This document shows positions 59,854 through 64,000 of a stretch of DNA of 64,000 nt, in pieces. Position numbers and translations under genes: made by a program. Numbering within the stretch: position 1 is the first letter of the stretch; each line of letters starts with the position of its first letter. Source of the stretch: Sinonovacula constricta (lineage: Eukaryota > Mollusca > Bivalvia > Cardiida > Solecurtidae); the NCBI GenBank assembly GCA_007844125.1, contig CM017563.1, forward strand, positions 26,938,694 through 27,002,693, in the 5' to 3' direction. The notes beneath the pieces were generated by a model. The model did not search any database. It saw nothing but the letters and a program-made list of their open reading frames with translations, and was not told the DNA's origin.

Positions 59854-61709
59854 CGAGGGTTGTTCGGGAAGTTCTGAGAATTTTGTCATATCTCCTATTT
59901 TTTTGTTTGTTTCTAATACGCAATATTTGGCACATACTAAGATTAGCATATCACGGAACTATTCCTAAAAATTGAATAGAATCAGACAACAATAGCCGGA
60001 AATAGCAGTAACCATAGCAACACTATAACGCCGCACCGGAGCAGTCCGACTCTAAAGAAAGGTATAACGCGCTACACTAATCATATTTTGTAATTTTGAT
60101 AACGTAAAAAATGCGCGAAAACGCTGGTCAGCAGCGGAACGTCATGACGTCATTTCCCGAAAATATCATAACGTTATTTAAATTCTCAACGGATCAACAT
60201 TGTTTTAAAGTTGTTGCCCAGAGCCACTGAGTAAACAACATGACGTCGATAGGTGACGTTGAATTGCGAAGCATCGTGAAACTTTGTGTTGCGCTGGAAA
60301 AGTCTCCCACAGAAACAATGAAAATGATCAATTCTACAGGAAAAAACAAGAAATGCAGTCCGGCTACAGTGTATAGAAACTATAGATGGCATGCTCGTTT
60401 TAAAGAAGGAAGAAACTCGATCGAGGACGATCCTAGATGCGGTCGGCAGTCTGTTGTTGCATGTTCAATTAAGGACTCGGTAAAAGACATGATAAATTGC
60501 GACAGAAGAACGACAGTTAGAGCTATTGCAAATGAACTTTGCGTATCAGTTTCTACTGTACACGGAATACTTACAAAAGAGCTCGGTATGTCTAAAGTGA
60601 GTGCACGTTGGGTACCACGGTTGCTAAAGGACAATGAAAAGGATTGTCGGGTGCGATGCTCTCAGGCATTTCTATCACGCTATGACGCCGAAGGTGATGA
60701 GTTCTTAGACAGAATAATAACAGCTGACGAAACTTGGTTCCACCACTTTGATCCAGAGACTAAGGCTATGTCATCGGTATGGAAAACCCCGCGTACACCT
60801 CCCCCAAAGAAAGCCCGGGTGCAGAAAAGTGCGGGAAAACACATGTTTATTTTCTTCATGGACCGGCACGGGATGATTCTGCAACACAGAGTTCCGGAGG
60901 GTCAAACTGTCACGGCGGCTTACTATTCAAAGGTAACTAAAAGTATACATTTCTAATTATAATATATTTTAAAACGTATTTATTGATAAACATATAATAT
61001 TATAAACATAATATTTATAAAATTAAACATTTAAAATATAAAAGTTTTGAGTAAGATAAGTGCAAATCAAATTTTTAACCGCATGCGTTTTTTACAGGTT
61101 CTGAGGCGGGATCTCGTTAACGCGATACGGAAAAAGCGCCCCACATGGACCATGACCGCATCATACTTCATCAAGACAATGCGCCGGCCCACAGAGCGGA
61201 ATCTACCCAGTTAGAGATCAGCCTCTTGGGGTTTGAGATCTTAGAGCACCCTCCATACAGCCCGGACCTCGCTCCGATGGACTTCCGTGTGTTCCCGGAG
61301 CTCAAATCACAGCTGCGTGGAAAACGCTTTGACTCAGCTGACAATCTTGTTAAGCATACGCAAGTTATAGTCTCGTCCTTTACCGATAGCTGGTACGTGG
61401 AAACATACAATAAGTGGATCAGCCGACACAGGAAATGCATCTAAATTGCAGGTGACTACGTTGAAAAGGTGCGACGATCGATGGACTTTAACGTCGCATA
61501 ACGTTGCAAATGACGTCGGCGTGCTCCGGGTGTTTGTTATATGGTTATTTACTATTTTTATTATGTTTTAGTTTCTGTGTGTATGATGATGATATTTTCA
61601 GATACTGTACAGTATATATTGAAATAAATGCGTATGTATTTATATTTACACTAACCCGACTACAACGTGTCCTATACAACAATTCTCAGAACTTCCCAAA
61701 CAACCCTCG
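59854..61709 (+). mobile_element. Mariner-family element with TA target duplication
   Basis: Inverted termini begin cgagggttgttcgggaagtt (59854) and match the complement of ...aacttcccaaacaaccctcg (ending 61709) with one difference over about 30 bp. TA flanks both ends (59852-59853, 61710-61711). The 1856-bp length exceeds a typical mariner (about 1.3 kb), partly because of a 165-bp intron-like segment. Confidence 0.9.
60240..61444 (+). pseudogene. Mariner transposase, apparent intron and one frameshift
   Basis: This is a DD34D transposase. The N-terminal paired helix-turn-helix region includes WHARFKEGRNSIEDDPRCGR and TVRAIANELCVSVSTVHGIL. Then come the linker ARWVPRLL and the catalytic aspartates in TADETWFHHF, ILHQDNAPAH and YSPDLAPMDF, with 34 residues between the last two. 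ATG at 60240 opens the frame. Coding runs to AAG at 60930-60932, meets GTAACT, and resumes after TTTTTTACAG at 61098 in phase 0 with VLRRDLVNAIRKKRP, the expected family continuation. Near 61130-61145 the frame shifts by one base before the second aspartate. The second half ends at TAA 61442-61444. The DNA-binding and catalytic residues are intact, so the inactivation looks recent. Confidence 0.85.
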
Positions 61710-61882
61710 TACATGTAGTGTGTAATGTCAAGGCCGTGTAATATTAAAGTTGCTACGCACTTGGCATTAAGAAACGCGAATTACATTCGAGGTTTGTGTG
61801 TGTGTTTGTGGCTGTAACAAACAGTAGCTCATGGATTTTAATTGGTGATGACATTGAAATTATGAACATTGTATATAGGGCT

Positions 61883-62287
61883 TTAAAATTTCGAAGATAA
61901 TTGTGTTTTTGACAGGATGACTTGCGAAATTTGGAGACATGTTGGGATTGGAGGTGGTGGGTTGGTGTTCATGTTTACGTCTAGAAACTGTGATTTTTTA
62001 GCACATTTGTCCAGATCTGTGCAGTCAGCTGTATTTGGTTCTACTAAAGATCGAGCTCTATCTAAACCATTTGAATGTTCATCATGTAACGACATTTGAT
62101 CATCAGGGTCTGCCCTAAGATTAGGCAGATGATTGCAATCTGAGACAGTCACCACAGATTCAAGATCAATTTCATTCTCAAAAATGTTCGGATTAAAGCC
62201 AGATTTTGCCTCGAAATCCTCGTAATTCGTCTTTTCAACACTGCTTAGGTTTTTACACGATTCTTCATCACATTCTTTCAATTCACA
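61883..62287 (-). CDS. Hypothetical exon in the composite insertion
   Basis: On -, an acceptor-like TTTACTGTAG precedes a 134-codon open stretch ending in TAA. It starts CELKECDEESCKNLSS and is acidic, Asp/Asn/Ser-rich, with a PPPPIP motif near the C-terminus. Composition looks coding-like, but I recognise no domain. It could be the last exon of the host transposon's protein or a captured gene fragment. The stretch upstream (62526-62786 on -) is open too but contains the tRNA-like segment and is not convincing. Confidence 0.3.
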   Translation of the reverse strand, partial: CELKECDEESCKNLSSVEKTNYEDFEAKSGFNPNIFENEIDLESVVTVSDCNHLPNLRADPDDQMSLHDEHSNGLDRARSLVEPNTADCTDLDKCAKKSQFLDVNMNTNPPPPIPTCLQISQVILSKTQLSSKF

Positions 62288-62514
62288 CTACAGTAAATAA
62301 CATCAACACAACGGGGTGTCTCGCATGATCGGGCATTTCGAGAGTTGTTTTTATTTTTGCTACAAATTCGGACTTTTATTGATTTCATTACTATTACTAA
62401 ACAATTTTAATCATGTTCCTGTAGTACATGTTGTTTCATTTTTCTGGTAAGATTTTTTTTTTTCAAATTTTCTATATCATTGTTAAATAAAACTTCGGAA
62501 AGTTGAGAGGAACT

Positions 62515-62600
62515 GTCCGATTAGCTCAGTCGGTAAAGACGCAGCCACTTATGTTTTCAATCCTGCAGGTCAGAGATCGAGACCGCTCGCATTCTCTTTT
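62515..62600 (+). other. tRNA-like segment (SINE head or tRNA relic) with T-run
   Basis: ccgattagctcagtcggtaa is an excellent tRNA A-box/D-arm. About 40 bases later gagatcgagacc resembles a B box, and a run of T (62595-62604) could end Pol III transcription. The acceptor stems do not pair, so a functional tRNA is not claimed. Confidence 0.5.
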
Positions 62601-62827
62601 TTTTAATAGCCTCTTTTGCTCTATTTCACCAATATTTATATTAGGGACATTTTTGGGGTGACCACAATCATAATTACGGGATAAATGAGTTTCGTTCTCG
62701 TAAACACTCCTGATCGTTTCGTCAAAAAAGTAGTCCGGCTTAGAGCAGGTGCGCGAATATCGGTTGATAAAGCTCATCTTTATCACACGGGTTATATCAA
62801 CCGATATTTACAGAGATGGTGGGATAA

Positions 62828-63440
62828 AAATACGTTTGTATGGACCATCACACCTAGTGTAGTATATAAATACGTTTGTATGGAACATCACACCTAGTGT
62901 AGTATAAAGTCAGTTCATAAAGACCATTACACCTAGTGTAGTATAAAGTCAGTTTATAAGGACCATCACACCTAGTGTAGTATAAAGTCAGTTCATAAGG
63001 ACTATTACACCAAGTGCAGTATACAAATACGTTTGTATGGACCATCACACCTAGTGTAGTATATAAATACGTTTGTATGGAACATCACACCTAGTGTAGT
63101 ATAAAGTCAGTTCATAAGGACCATTACACCTAGTGTAGTATAAAGTCAGTTTATAAGGACCATCACACCTAGTGTAGTATAAAGTCAGTTTATAAGGACC
63201 ATCACACCTAGTGTAGTATAAAGTCAGTTTATAAGGACCATTACACCTAGTGTAGTATATAAATACGTTTGTATGGACCATCACACCTAGTGTAGTATAA
63301 AGTCAGTTTATAAGGACCATCACACCTAGTGTAGTATAAAGTCAGTTCATAAGGACCATCACACCTAGTGTAGTATAAAGTCAGTTTATAAGGACCATCA
63401 CACCTAGTGTAGTATAAAGTCAGTTCATAAGGACCATTAC
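62828..63440. repeat. 40/39-bp satellite resumes
   Basis: Continues the same mixture of 40-bp 'tacaaatacgtttg' and 39-bp 'gtataaagtcagttcataa' units seen before the insertion at 59461. Confidence 0.95.
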
Positions 63441-64000
63441 ATATAACGCAAAATAAAGCCGGTTTGTAAGGACCAGCACTAGTAATACAGAATTAAGGCA
63501 GTTTGTATGGACCAGCACTAGTAATACAGAATTAAGGCAGTTTGTATTGACCAGCACAAGTTATACAGAATTAAAGCAGTTTGTATGGAGCAGCACAAGA
63601 AATACAGAATTAAGGCAGTTTGTAAGGACCAGCACAAGTAATACAGAATTAAGGCAGTTTGTATGAACCAGCACTAGTAATACAGAATTAAGGCAGTTTG
63701 TATGGACCAGCACAAGTAATACAGAATTAAGGCAGTTTGTATGGACCAGCACAAGTAATACAGAATTAAGGCAGTTTGTATGGACCAGCACAAGTAATTC
63801 AGAATAAAGGCAGTTTGTAAGGACCAGCACAAGTAATACAGAATTAAGGCAGTTTGTATGGACCAGCACAAGTTATACAGAATTAAGGCAGTTTGTATGG
63901 ACCAGCACAAGTAATACAGAACTAAGGCAGTTTGTATGGACCAGCACAAGAAATTCAGAATAAAGGCAGTTTGTAAGGACCAGCACAAGTAATACAGAAT
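63441..64000. repeat. 39-bp satellite, 'ccagcacaagtaatacagaattaaggcagttt' subfamily
   Basis: The unit tatggaccagcacaagtaat, acagaattaaggcagtttg (39 bp) is repeated about 14 times to the window edge. It is a distinct but related subfamily (shared tatggacc and cagtttg). - strand frames stay open because 39 is divisible by three. Confidence 0.95.

Larger units (their letters stand above)
59461..62827. mobile_element. Composite insertion interrupting the satellite
   Basis: The satellite stops inside a unit (gtagtatata) at 59460 and resumes inside a unit (aaatacgtttg) at about 62828. The intervening 3.37 kb holds a foldback hairpin, a mariner element, a possible - strand exon and a tRNA-like segment. 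A perfect 16-bp inverted repeat, tttttatcccaccatc (59606-59621) versus its complement at 62815-62830, marks probable ends of a host DNA transposon of about 1.4 kb without the mariner. Confidence 0.7.

Noticed and set aside
62515..62600. Functional tRNA gene
   Set aside because: A good D-arm, but acceptor stems do not pair and the T-arm is irregular.

Overview
The window is animal nuclear DNA, most likely from a bivalve mollusc (Dreissena-like is a guess). It has spliced genes with GT-AG introns, a metazoan MSL2 gene, a family-B2 (adhesion) GPCR, tRNA-derived SINEs, LINE remnants, a mariner element and the roughly 140-bp-unit 'gagggccatga ... gtgctcaggtgagct' elements that I recognise as very common in bivalve genomes. 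More than 40% of the window is tandem repeat, in at least seven unrelated or distantly related families, with AT-rich spacer between.

Region 1 (1-19,660, + strand) is the 3' end of one adhesion GPCR gene. A TM6-TM7 exon (2821-2983), two cytoplasmic-tail exons (10397-10492, 16950-17004) and a terminal exon (19423-19526) join in a consistent reading frame, followed by AATAAA at 19637. Three consecutive introns each hold a different homogenised tandem array: a 71-bp unit (1-2292), a 29-bp unit (3801-10370) and a 51-bp unit (14463-16745). All three show higher-order copying.

Region 2 (19,660-42,475) is mostly repeat: a 6.4-kb decayed array of 31-bp units (22.5-28.9 kb), two islands of a 33-bp minisatellite (30.1-30.5 and 33.6-34.9 kb) on either side of a THAP-domain gene fragment (30989-31542), a head-to-head pair of SINEs forming a large palindrome, two tandem-cored Helitron- or pearl-like elements and a dead LINE fragment.

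Region 3 (42,476-44,300, - strand) holds the clearest complete gene: an intronless 383-codon MSL2 with a RING finger, basic central region and CXC domain. A palindromic CRE/ATF site lies about 100 bp upstream of its start codon.

Region 4 (45.6-64 kb) begins with a V-SINE-like element. It then holds a duplicated block made of a ~170-200-bp repeat plus a 39-bp satellite, with a broken LINE on the - strand between the two copies. A long 39/40-bp satellite superfamily follows, with sharply bounded subfamily blocks. A 3.4-kb composite insertion (59461-62827) splits that satellite and contains a mariner element whose transposase gene carries an apparent 165-bp GT-AG intron.

The genes do not form a pathway together. 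What the window shows is tandem-array birth, higher-order amplification and insertion in and around ordinary genes. The large stop-free reading frames inside the arrays are consequences of unit length and composition and are not annotated as genes.
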